Source of the DNA: Erigeron canadensis
Taxonomy: Eukaryota > Streptophyta > Magnoliopsida > Asterales > Asteraceae
Assembly: GCF_010389155.1 (NCBI RefSeq)
Contig: NC_057765.1
Coordinates: forward strand, 21,516,980 to 21,580,979
Reading direction: 5' to 3'
DNA: 64,000 nt
Shown here: positions 10,698-20,393 of the stretch, one piece after another
Layout of the letters: every line of letters starts with the position of its first letter
Position numbering within the stretch: the stretch's first letter is position 1
Notes under the pieces: generated by a model
The model's input: the letters and a program-made list of their open reading frames with translations, nothing else
Databases searched by the model: none
What the model was told of the DNA's origin: nothing
Made by a program: the position numbers and the translations under genes

Positions 10698-11171
10698 TTG
10701 CAGGAAATAACCATCTGTGTTTGGATACTCGATTCCGGGCGTTCGAAGCACATGACTGGAAATAAAGTTTTGCTCAAGATTTTTGTTGAACGATTCATGG
10801 GAACAGTTCGCTTTGGAAACAACAATTTCGCTCATATGTTAGGTTATGGAGACATTGAAAGAAATGGAATTGTCATCAAGAAAGTTCATTATGTTGAAGG
10901 ATTAAGTCATAACTTGTTCAATGTTGGACAATTCTATGACAACAATCTTCAAGTTCTTTTTCGACAATCTCATTGTAAAGTCCAAACTCTAGATAGAGTT
11001 GACATTGTTTGCGGTGATCGTGATGATAATCTTTTTACCGTCAATCTCGATGATAACCAACCAACCGATAATATTTGTCTCATTTCAAAGGCTACATCAA
11101 AGAATTCTTGGTTATGGCATAGAAGGCTTTTTCATCTAAATTTTCAAACTATCAATACTTTGGTCAACTAG
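10698..11171 (+). pseudogene. Protease and GAG-pre-integrase domain, element B
   Basis: ILDSGRSKHMTG is the aspartic-protease active site (Asp-Ser-Gly kept; the following Cys is Arg). LSHNLFNVGQF and the start of the integrase zinc finger (WLWHRRLFHLNF) follow. The frame stops at LVN (about 11169) and resumes after a few codons with LVEGLPDYK. The protease would cut the polyprotein within particles. Confidence 0.85.
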
Positions 11172-11186
11172 CATCTTGTTGAAGGC

Positions 11187-11864
11187 TTGCCAGACTATAA
11201 GTATGAAAGTGAGCATGTTTGTCCTTCTTGTGCTGTTGGGAAGATTAAGAGAGCTTCTCATAAACCGAAGAAATCTCCAAACTCATTAGCACCTCTTCAT
11301 TTGCTTCACATGGATCTTTGTGGGCCGATGAAAGTACAAAGCCGAAATAGGAAGAAATACATCTTGGTTGTTGTTGATGATTATTCAAGATATACTTGGG
11401 TTAAGTTCCTTGCATCCAAAGATGAAACAACTCAGATTTTGATCAATTTCATCACTACTACTCAAGTAAATCTACAACTACCAGTTCGTTACATCCGTTC
11501 GAATAACGGTACTGAGTTCAATAATGTCGTTTTTGATGAATTTTGCAAATCCATAGGCATTACTCACCAATTCTCAGCGGTTCGCACCCTACATCAAAAC
11601 GGTGTTGTTGAGAGGAGAAATCGAACGCTAGTGGAAGCAGCAAGGACAATGCTTGCTTATTCCAAATTACCATCCAATATGTGGGCTGAAGCTGTTGACA
11701 CTGCTTGTCACACTCAGAATCGGTCCATCATCAATCAGCGTTTTGAAAAGACTCCTTATGAGGTTATTAACAAACGCAAACCCAACATCACCTATTTTCA
11801 TATTTTTGGGTGTGTTTGTTACACTTTGAATGATCGGGAGAATCTTGGAAAGTTCGAGAAGTAA
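11187..11864 (+). pseudogene. Integrase catalytic core, element B
   Basis: Carries the CPSCAVGK half of the zinc finger, the first catalytic aspartate in HMDLCGPM, IRSNNGTEF where the second aspartate is expected (Asp replaced by Asn), and the glutamate in VVERRNRTL. ACHTQNRSI and FHIFGCVCY complete the core. Loss of the second acidic residue should abolish strand transfer. A stop after LGKFEK ends the frame; the C-terminal domain continues beyond it. Confidence 0.9.
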
Positions 11865-13166
11865 GGTGATGAAGGTTATTTTGTTGGTTATTCCAAAACA
11901 TCAATTGCCTACCGAATCTACAATCGCCGAACAAACATAATTCAAGAAACAATGAATGTTTGGTTTGATGAGATGTCGAGCATGATCTTTGAGCAAGAAA
12001 GTTTGCTACCAACAAGTAATGATCCAAGTGCTTCAAGTACTTCTACAAGGACTTCTATCTTAACATCTAAATTCAAGAAGTTTTCAACTCCAACAAGTGA
12101 TGAATTAGATATTCTTTTTGAAGAATTCTACTATTCAAAACCGATTCATGATAAAGAACCTCAAGTCATCGTCGAACCAATTTCAAACAATGAACCAATT
12201 CAAAACGATGATTCAGTTCCTGACAACAATCATGAATCGTCATCAAGTTCTTCAGAGCAAGGAGATTCATCCACTAGTGGTAGTTCTTCATCCTCTTCTA
12301 ATGATTCTTCTTCACCATCCTCTCCTGATAATTCTTCTCAAGAGAATGTTCAAGAACAATCTCCTCGCATTACTCAGACAACAAATCCATTGAACACTCC
12401 AAATATGTATGTTCCACTTGACTTTGATCATCCAGCTTATGAGGAAAGAGTTCTACCAAGTTATGATTCCATCTCTCAACAAAACCCAAGTTTTAATGAT
12501 GATGATGTTGATATTCAACAACAAGATTCTCTTCCTCATAATCACAAATTGGCACGTATGCTGAAAGAACATCCTACTGATCAAATAATTGGAGATCCAC
12601 AAGCCGGAGTAACTACCCGTACTTCAGTAAACGAGTGTCTTGTTGCACTTTCTCTTAGCAATATCGAACCCAAAACAGTCTCTGAAGCTCTTCGTGATCC
12701 AGAATGGGTTAAGGCAATGCAAGATGAACTCGCACAGTTTGAAAGACTGAAGGTATGGAGAATAGTTCCAAATCCAAAAAAAGTTGATCCAATCGGTACA
12801 AAGTGGATACTCAAAAACAAAAAGGATGATAATGGAGTGGTAGTAGGGAATAAATCTCGACTTGTTGCAAAGGGTTATTGCCAACAACCTGGTGTTGACT
12901 TCGATGAAACTTTTGCTCCAGTTGCAATAATGGAGGCCATTCGAATATTCTTAACTTATGCCGCATTCCAAAACTGTACTGTGTTTCAAGTGGATGTGAA
13001 GACTGCCTTTTTGAATGCTGACCTCAAAGAAGAAGGTTATGTTGATCAACCAGAAGGTTTTGTTGATCCTCAAAGGCCGAACCATGTCTACAGGTTAGAT
13101 AAGGCTCTCTACGGTCTTAAGCAAGCACCCCACGCATGGTATGATTCCTTAACTACTTCTTACTAA
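11865..13166 (+). pseudogene. Integrase C-terminus, linker and first part of RT, element B
   Basis: [20 protein letters not shown] is the integrase C-terminal landmark. A serine-rich linker with runs of Ser and Asp follows (about 12000-12540), then [34 protein letters not shown], the first RT aspartate in [14 protein letters not shown] and [18 protein letters not shown] one-base loss near 13158 (compare the displaced copy at about 9663) shifts the frame before the YVDD box. Confidence 0.9.
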
Positions 13167-13169
13167 GAG

Positions 13170-13985
13170 GTGGCTTTACCAAAGGCACAATTGACCCTAC
13201 CTTGTTCATTCGCAAACAAGGTAAGCACGTTCTACTTGTCCAAATATATGTTGATGACATTATCTTTGGATCGACCAAACATAAATGCTGATAAAAATGA
13301 GAAACCATTTGACCAAAAGAGATATCGAAGTATGAATGGTTCGTTGTTGTGTTTAACAGCATCTCGCCCAGATATAATGTTTGCAACATGTATGTGTGCT
13401 AGATATCAAGCTGCACCAACTGATTTACATTATCAAGCTGTGAAACGAATCTTTCGTTATCTGAAGGGTTCACCCAATTTAGGTCTCTGGTATCCTAGGG
13501 ATACTGGATTCAATCTAACTGCTTATTCAGATGCAGATCATGCAGGCTCTTAGTTTGATCGCAAGAGCACTTCCGGTACTTTAAAATTTTTAGGTAATAA
13601 AATTGTGAGTTAGTCTTCCAAGAAACAGAATCGTGTGTCACTATCGATGGCCGAAGCTGAATATGTGGTTGCGGCTAGTTGTTGTGCTTAAGTTTTATGG
13701 ATGAAGACACAACTAACTGATTATGGTCTGAAATATGATCATATCCCTATCTATTGTGACTCTCAGAGTGCCATTGCTATTGCAGTCAACTCAGTAAACC
13801 ATTCTCGATCAAAGCATATTGATGTTAGATATCATTTTCTCAAAGATCATATTGAGAAAGGTGACATCGAGCTCTACTTTGTGGGAACTGACTATCAACT
13901 TGCAGATTTGTTCACAAAACCATTGGATGAAAAGAGGTTTAACTTTCTTCTCTCCAAGCTTGGTATGTTAAATCTTGAAACTTAA
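13170..13985 (+). pseudogene. RT end (deleted) and RNase H, element B
   Basis: The first 100 bases encode [25 protein letters not shown] in the shifted frame. The sequence then jumps to the region just before GSLLCLTASRPDIMFA, losing roughly 90 residues of the RT thumb. RNase H follows with YSDADHAGS, MAEAEYVVAAS, YCDSQSAIAIAV, SKHIDVRYHFLKDHI and LADLFTKPLDEKRF, ending LGMLNLET. In-frame stops occur near 13552, 13614 and 13689. It cannot encode a working enzyme. Confidence 0.9.
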
Positions 13986-14618
13986 ATCATTTTACCTTTG
14001 AAGGAATTCTTGACGCATTCTAGAAAATTAAAATACAAAATTTGAAAAGATAAAATCAAATACAAAAATATAAATTTTCAAAAAATAAACAAAAAGATTT
14101 TATTTATTTTAAAGTGGCTTATACATACTCTGTGTATAACCCGTTCTTCAATGCTTTATTTATTTTAGAATGTCTATACATTCTAAGATCCTGTTGTTAT
14201 ACATATAGATTGATATAAGACAACAAGGAATTGAACGTCTTTGTGTACTTCCAAGTAGTCTTATATGAATATGTATGTGTATTAGCAGTTAATTGCTTTC
14301 AAATAAAGTTTTTCGAACTCTCAATTGTTGATATGAGAAGCGAAGGATCGAACGCCTTTGTGTACTCCCTAGTTGTCTCATTTTGAACAATTGATTGAGT
14401 TAAAGTTTGCTTAACTGTTTTATTTCCTCCAACTTGTTGATGTAAGATGTGACGGATTGAACGCCTTGTTGTACTCCCTAGCAGTCTTACTATGAACATT
14501 GTTGTTGAAGCAAAACTGTGTACTTCTCAATTGAAAAATCTTGTTCACAATAGACTCTCAAGTTTTCCGAAAATATCACAACAAAGATTTTACTCTTTTA
14601 GATTTCACAAAAACCGAT
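13986..14618 (+). other. 3' untranslated region of element B, first part
   Basis: AT-rich, no ORF. It includes GTGGCTTATACA and GTGTATAACCCG, which recur in the gag-only element at about 53550-53575 on the minus strand, showing that the two elements share a 3' region. The stem-loop array is listed separately. Confidence 0.75.
14199..14504 (+). other. Array of three stem-loops with a common loop sequence
   Basis: Three hairpins with centres roughly 110 bases apart. A (14199-14276): arms ATACATAT / ATATGTAT outside and ATATAAGAC / GTCTTATAT inside, all perfect. B (14317-14400): CAATTGTT / AACAATTG and TGAGA / TCTCA. C (14430-14504): CAAC / GTTG and GTAAGA / TCTTAC. Each encloses the same loop, near GAACGCCTTTGTGTACTCC, followed by CTAG-like sequence. 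The arms change from one copy to another but remain complementary, as expected of a selected RNA fold. Function is unknown; position behind pol suggests a role in element RNA (packaging, dimerisation, 3' stability or priming). Confidence 0.75.
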
Positions 14619-15073
14619 TGTGAAAACGTGTTTCAGCACGTTCCCGGATCGATTAACACGAGATCTAACAATCATAGATGTACGGAATCCGTCTATGATC
14701 GTCTTTAGGGTTAATTAATGATTATCATGATAAACACACACGAAGATAATAAGAACAGAAGATAAACACAAAAATACTATCATTAATCATATGATTACAA
14801 GATGAATCCGTATGAACAACATCTACAATGATTACGGATTACAATCATTGAGACGAATCGTGATAGTTTGGGCGGTATCTCGAGGTATAGATCTCTACCT
14901 CGAGAACCTAGTGAATGACTCTATGTTGCAACTAAATCATCAACCTAAATTCGTGACCTAAGACTTATATTTATAGGCTGTACAAACAGACTGGGCCTTA
15001 TTAACTTAATAGTTCTTAGCCTTTTAGAATTATTGCATCGGACAACAGATTGTGCACTTTATGTGCTCTAACA
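14619..15073 (-). repeat. 3' LTR of the 2.8-kb element
   Basis: Minus strand starts TGTTAGAGCACATAAAG (15073) and ends CACGTTTTCACA (14619). A TATA-like CTATAAATATAA is present on the minus strand near 14976. Same length as the partner LTR. Confidence 0.93.
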
Positions 15074-15086
15074 AACTCCCCCTTGG
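15074..15086 (-). other. Polypurine tract of the 2.8-kb element
   Basis: Minus strand GCCAAGGGGGAGTT lies directly upstream of the 3' LTR, the expected plus-strand primer site. Confidence 0.85.
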
Positions 15087-16960
15087 CCGGTGCAATCAAT
15101 TCTTCACAAACCGATATTAATTATAGAAAGTCTAAATGAATAGCCTCCCCCTTAACTTGAGATATCGGATCTTCAATGTTGAGTCTCGATCTTCTGAAAC
15201 TGCAATCTCATCTTCAACCTGCAAAATCTCTATATCTTCATGAAAACTAACCAACCCAACACTTCTCGCTGTAGTTCTCCCCCTCAGTAGTAGCACCTCC
15301 AAATTAAACATCAGCAATCTTCCACCCTAGGATTTATTGCCGGAGACTCTGCTCATCTTGCTTAATTGGCATGTAATAGCGGAGTTGAATTTCCAACAAT
15401 CAACATCAAATCAATCAGCTCTCACAAAAATAAGAAACTCTGTAGCTTGAATCACAAACTGTAGTATCATGAATCCTGTCTCAACTAGCAGTGTCTGACT
15501 CTGTCTTGTATCTTCACAACTCTACCAATCACCCGAAGCCTTTCTAATCAGATATCCTCTTCAGTTGTATACGCTGCCATACACAAAGATCTTTATCTTC
15601 GTGACTGCTCCTCTCAGTCACCTGATATCATCTTTATGTCTTGGAATATAGATAAGATTCAATCTTCAAATACTCAACAAAAAGTAACCAGCTTCATTGC
15701 ACCAACACTTCAACAGTTCAAACCGCTATATCAAAAAGATCAACTTCTAATAATATTCCAATAATAACATGATGATCTTCAAACTCGAACATTATAATAC
15801 TTTAATCACCATCAACCGTTAAACTGAATGAATGAACAGGATAACCTTTGATCTTCAATGAATGTCGAGTAGTTCATATTTTTGCTTAGAAATACCGAGG
15901 ACTGAAAGTTTTATCCCCCCCCATTTCTCTGCAAAAATCGTGAACTTCAGCCTGTCTTAGGTATCTCCTATCCTGTATGAGGTTCCAAATGGCCTAGAGC
16001 ATATAACAACTGCAAACTCTTCGCCGATAACAGGGTACACCATTTTCCCTCCAAATTTTCTGGGAAAAACACCTTTACGTGAAACATTGGTATTCACGTA
16101 AATTATTGAATCTAAGATGGTAGGAAAAATTTGATGATTATCAAATTTTTGTACCGAAACCGTGCCAAATATGCGCGAAAACGGACCAAAATTTTTCAAC
16201 CATTACCAAATTTTGAATCTCGCGTAAAAATCCACTTCTAAGACCATAGAAGAAATTAAATTTTACCAAATTTTTTTTTTTTTTTTTTTAATAACTACCC
16301 TGTTGTGTGCTTCCATGTAATTGATCTTCTGATGTTGAAACACACTGAACCTCTAAAGTAGCTTGAGAACATCTTCGTCGTCGGATAAGAACCATATACG
16401 AACTTGTCTCAGCTAGAACGACTATCTTCGTGATGACATCAACTCTCAGTTAAACTAACTTCTGGATGACATCAGCACGAACTTAGATGTTATCTTCGTA
16501 AGAACTAAGTCTGCATGAAACGAAGTTTAAGTTCGTGAGAACAACTAACTTCTTAAGTGCAATCTAACTTCGGAAGAACAAAGTTACTTTGCAACCAAAT
16601 GCTAAGTTCGTAAGTGTAAGTTCGTGAGGTGAAAAAGGTTAAGTTCGTGAGGTGTTTTGGCTATTTTGGGTTAAGTTCGTAAGGTGAAGACCTCATCTGT
16701 ACGAAGTTAAGACTTAAGTTCGTAAGCACAACTAACTTCGTAAGTTAAATTCGTTTCCTATCTTCGTGAGATGAACTTAGAACGAATTTAAAGTTAAATT
16801 CGTTTCCTATCTTCGTGAGATGAACTTAGAACGAATTTAAAGTTAAATTCGTTTCCTATCTTCGTTTTGCAAGATTCAAAACGAATTTAGCAGATCTGGT
16901 CGAAATTCTTCATCAAAAACCTAATTTTCAGATCTCGTTTGAGGAAATATCATCCTCCAA
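15087..16960 (-). other. Non-coding interior of the 2.8-kb element
   Basis: No gag, protease, integrase, RT or RNase H motif in any frame; the longest open stretch (80 codons, 16199-15957) has no recognisable domain. A second purine tract (TAAGGGGGAGGC, minus, near 15143) and a 20-base T run (about 16269-16288) stand out. From 16480 on, the word AAGTTCGT and relatives are repeated many times. Confidence 0.8.
16742..16872 (+). repeat. 49-bp tandem repeat, about 2.7 copies
   Basis: Copies start at 16742, 16791 and 16840, each beginning AAGTTAAATTCGTTTCCTAT and containing CTTCGTGAGATGAACTTAG. The first two are essentially identical; the third is partial. It lies close to the PBS, in the leader of the 2.8-kb element. 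Confidence 0.9.
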
Positions 16961-16974
16961 AGCTCTGATACCAC
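16961..16974 (-). other. Primer-binding site of the 2.8-kb element
   Basis: Minus strand GTGGTATCAGAGCT begins one base inside the 5' LTR border and matches the iMet tRNA site. Confidence 0.9.
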
Positions 16975-16975
16975 T

Positions 16976-17430
16976 TGTGAAAACGTGTTTCAGCACGTTC
17001 CCGGATCGATTAACACGAGATCTAACAATCATAGATGTGCGGAATCCGTCTATGATCGTCTTTAGGGTTAATTAATGATTATCATGATAAACACACACGA
17101 AGATAATAAGAACAGGAGATAAACACAAAAATACTATCATTAATCATATGATTACAAGATGAATCCGTATGAACAACATCTACAATGATTACGGATTACA
17201 ATCATTGAGACGAATCGTGATAGTTTGGGCGGTATCTCGAGGTATAGATCTCTACCTCGAGAACCTAGTGAATGACTCTATGTTGCAACTAAATCATCAA
17301 CCTAAATTCGTGACCTAAGACTTATATTTATAGGCTGTACAAACAGACTGGGCCTTATTAACTTAATAGTTCTTAGCCTTTTAGAATTATTGCATCGGAC
17401 AACAGATTGTGCACTTTATGTGCTCTAACA
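16976..17430 (-). repeat. 5' LTR of the 2.8-kb element
   Basis: 455 bases, nearly identical to 14619-15073; differences seen are at the ATGTRCGG and ACAGRAGA positions. The TSD CCGAT follows at 17431. Confidence 0.93.
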
Positions 17431-19587
17431 CCGATTTTTGCTCCACCTTTCTATGGAAAACATTTTGATCTATTCTTGCATAAATTAAGGAGGAGTTTGT
17501 GATTTCAAAAACTCCCAAAACTTCAAATATGTTTTAAACATTTTCTACACACGTTTGATGATATTCCAATGATTTTCAATCAAATGAAGTTCGGTGATTA
17601 GTTTGCACATGAGCAATTAATTCACTCCATGAATTTCATCATCGCCGATGAGTTCTAACCCCGGAGTATTCCCTTTTTTCATTAGATAGTGAGGGTATTT
17701 TGAGTGATGATGTTTTCGTGCAAATAAGATGGAGGGAGTAAAGTTGAAAAGTGAGAGATTAAGGTGATATGTTGAGGAAAAGGGTTAAAAGAAATAATAC
17801 CCTTCCCTAAATTCTCAAATCGCCGGGTAAAAAACGTTTCTATGGGATGTCATTTATTGATATCTCGATATTGAAAAAGTCTTCATGAACCCAGTGAAGC
17901 GATACACATCTTTACCTAACCACTCAAGTGTTTCTTAATAAATACTTGCTTTAATTGTCACAGAGATTTTCACATTTCTATTGACTCTTCATTTGGAAGA
18001 TGTTGATATTAAAAAAGGGCGACACTCTGCTCTAGTCCCCGACTTCATTTGATCACATTGTGTCTAGAGCTATCTTGATTGGTCATTAATTCGACCATTA
18101 TCCATTTCTTTAGGACACATTCGAGTTATATCTTTGTGATATTATTGCTTACCTTTGTGATATAGCCGGAACATTTGTAGTGATATCTTAATTGATATTA
18201 CACGATGATCAAATGGAAATCCTACCAATGCTAACATCTTTTCCAACGTTGAAAGTAGGTCTCATAATTACATTTATGTGGTTATTGAGTTAACGAGAAG
18301 TCTAAATGTGACCTTGGTTATTTCATAAAAGTCTTTAAGGATAATAGATTGTGGTTATCGAACGCTTTGGTTGTACTAACCATGATTTATATTCTTTGAA
18401 GCAATCTCGTGGTTGAAAAGCCGTAGACCGAACTATGTTAGAGTATTGCTTTGTGCAAATCTGAATGATACATAGGAAATCCGAAAAATGATACATTTCA
18501 TTAATCCTTTCGATATTTGAACATGCTAACGGATCATTCTTATCCAGTTTCATTTCTTATCTCACAAACACACAACACCATGCTATAACGTTTGTACCAA
18601 CAACTTCAACCTTACATTTTAGTCACCTCTAGAATTCTTTGGGTTGGGCTAATGGTTTGGGTTGATGTTTCGATGGTCGACATTTCTCCGTGTGCACTAA
18701 ATCTAGTTTTGGATCGTGTTATTTCTTTTGACATTTTATCAATCAATGTCTGCATAATGACATTGGTTCCCAACTTTGTCATTATGAGGGGGAGAAAATA
18801 TTATGATTGATTGGGGAAGAAATAAGAATGATTGATAAGGACAACAAGGAGAAAAGTTGTGTTTGGTTGTTTCAGAGGGTTATCTTAGTTGAGCTCAGAT
18901 TTTCACTTGATCTTAGTTGATTGAAATCTTGGCTTGATAAAGAAAATCTGAATTGATTTCAAAGATAAGAATGAGACCGAAGATGAAAGGATATTCACCC
19001 AAGATGGTACAAAAGTTCAAAGATGCTCCAAAAATGTTTATACTCATGAATTGAGGGGGAGCATGATTACTTCATAAGAGACTTATCCAAACTTCATTCA
19101 AATGCTTACTCTCGAAAGTGTTCAAGTTGATGTAACAAAGATTGAAGCTTCAAAAAGTTGAAAGATTGGTTAGAAGATTCAAGTCAAAGAAGTAAAGCTC
19201 CAAAAGAGTCTTCATCAACATACTTCATTCAAGATCTTCAAGTAATACAATAACACTTTATCAAAAAGCTCTAATGCACACATCAAGGGGGAGAGTACAT
19301 ATTCATGAAACTTCATTTCAAAAAGTTGAATTTCACTCAAGAATCAAAGAATGAAGAATCAAAGCCAAGTTCATACCTTCCACATCTCCAAAGACAACTC
19401 TGATTCATGATTTAACTTCAAGAAGTCCAAGACCAAGACTGATCAAGTTCTCCAAAGACAAAAGAGAAAGCTTTGAAGACTTGTTTCAACACACCAATTG
19501 TCTTCACCACCGGGCTCATCAGATTCATTCCTACAAGACAACATAACACGTACTTCATTCATTACAATATATCACTAAGTGGGAGAA
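17431..19587 (+). other. 3' untranslated region of element B, second part
   Basis: Resumes directly after the insertion. Blocks match the minus strand of 51.0-53.3 kb (for example CACTCAAGTGTTTCTTAA, TCTTCATTTGGAAGA, TTGCACATGAG), so this is the family's 3' region. It holds four purine tracts: 18786-18794, 19053-19062, 19285-19293 and the final one AAGTGGGAGAAC at 19577-19588. No ORF with a recognisable domain. A further stem-loop lies at 18341-18391. Confidence 0.75.
18341..18391 (+). other. Fourth stem-loop of element B
   Basis: GTGGTTA pairs with TAACCAT (one G-U), flanked by AT-rich arms; the loop TCGAACGCTTTGGTTGTACT is a variant of the loop in the 14199-14504 array. Confidence 0.5.
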
Positions 19588-19875
19588 CGTTAGAAATCCA
19601 AAAATAGTGATAAATTGTAATTTAGAATAGTGGAATTACTTGTAGTTAAATCATAGATAAATGATCATTAAAGTTGAGGGGCTAAATGTAATATTTAGCA
19701 TATGTGAGTATTTAGACTATAAATACCCCCTCACACCTTAGAGATCATAACCTTGGAAAACTTTTAACACACATTAATTCCAATCAGCCAATTTCCAATC
19801 ACACACACTCTCTCTCTCAAAACACACACTCACACCAAGAACATACACACCTCAAATCCGCCATTGATGACGTGA
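19588..19875 (+). repeat. Probable 3' LTR of element B
   Basis: Starts GTTAGAAATCC directly after a purine tract. A TATA-like CTATAAATACC lies at 19718-19728 and a CT/CA-rich leader follows (ACACACTCTCTCTCTC). The right end is not sharply defined; I place it where ATCCGCCA gives way to unrelated sequence. I see no matching 5' LTR in the window. Confidence 0.55.
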
Positions 19876-20393
19876 ATTCGGTGCAGAAATCGTGTTATGA
19901 CAGAATAGTGCGACGACCTCGTAAAAGTAGGTTTGCTAGCCAGATGTTTGACCTTGCATTTGTCAATTGATTTTGACTTTGTTGACTTTCAAAATACGAG
20001 TTGGATTTACGACCTGGACTAATACATGGCCAAACTGAAAAATACGACCTCATATTTTAGAGTTTGGTTAACTGTATTTTAACCTTGAAATACGACCTCA
20101 TACAAAGATACGACCTCGTATTTTGACTTAACAGATTTTCAAAATTTTATTTTTAATAAAAATTTGAAAATGAGTTAATTTTTATAATTATATTTAACTT
20201 AAATACAGGGTTAATTAAAGTTAATTAATGATTATAAATTACAGGGATAATTTATTATTCGTTATAAATTTTGTAAATTATATGGATAATTTATGTGTTG
20301 ATTAGATTACAGAGATAATCTTAGTTGTTTATGTTATGCATATGAATTTTTATGTCATATTGGGTAATTAATTATTTGTTATTGATTACAAAA
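19876..20393 (+). other. AT-rich leader with repeated TACGACCTCGTA-like words
   Basis: TACGACCT(C/G) occurs near 19912, 20015, 20041, 20093 and 20110, often completed to TACGACCTCGTA. The same word occurs in the LTR at 22747, which ties this stretch to the env-like element. No ORF. Confidence 0.5.

Larger units (their letters stand above)
14619..17430 (-). mobile_element. Recent non-autonomous LTR retrotransposon (TRIM/LARD-like), complete
   Basis: Two 455-base direct repeats flank a 1.9-kb interior with no retroelement protein. The element is bounded by a perfect 5-bp target-site duplication CCGAT (14614-14618 and 17431-17435). Minus-strand orientation follows from the PBS beside the right LTR and the polypurine tract beside the left one. 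I found only two differences between LTRs by eye, so the insertion is young. It would move with enzymes of an autonomous copia relative. Size (2812 bp) lies between typical TRIM and LARD elements. It interrupts the 3' region of element B. Confidence 0.93.

Noticed and set aside
15957..16199. 80-codon frame inside the 2.8-kb element
   Set aside because: Shared only with a non-coding interior, no motif; length expected by chance.
16742..16872. Regular repeat considered as a CRISPR-like array
   Set aside because: Plant DNA, units are directly adjacent without spacers; an ordinary tandem repeat.
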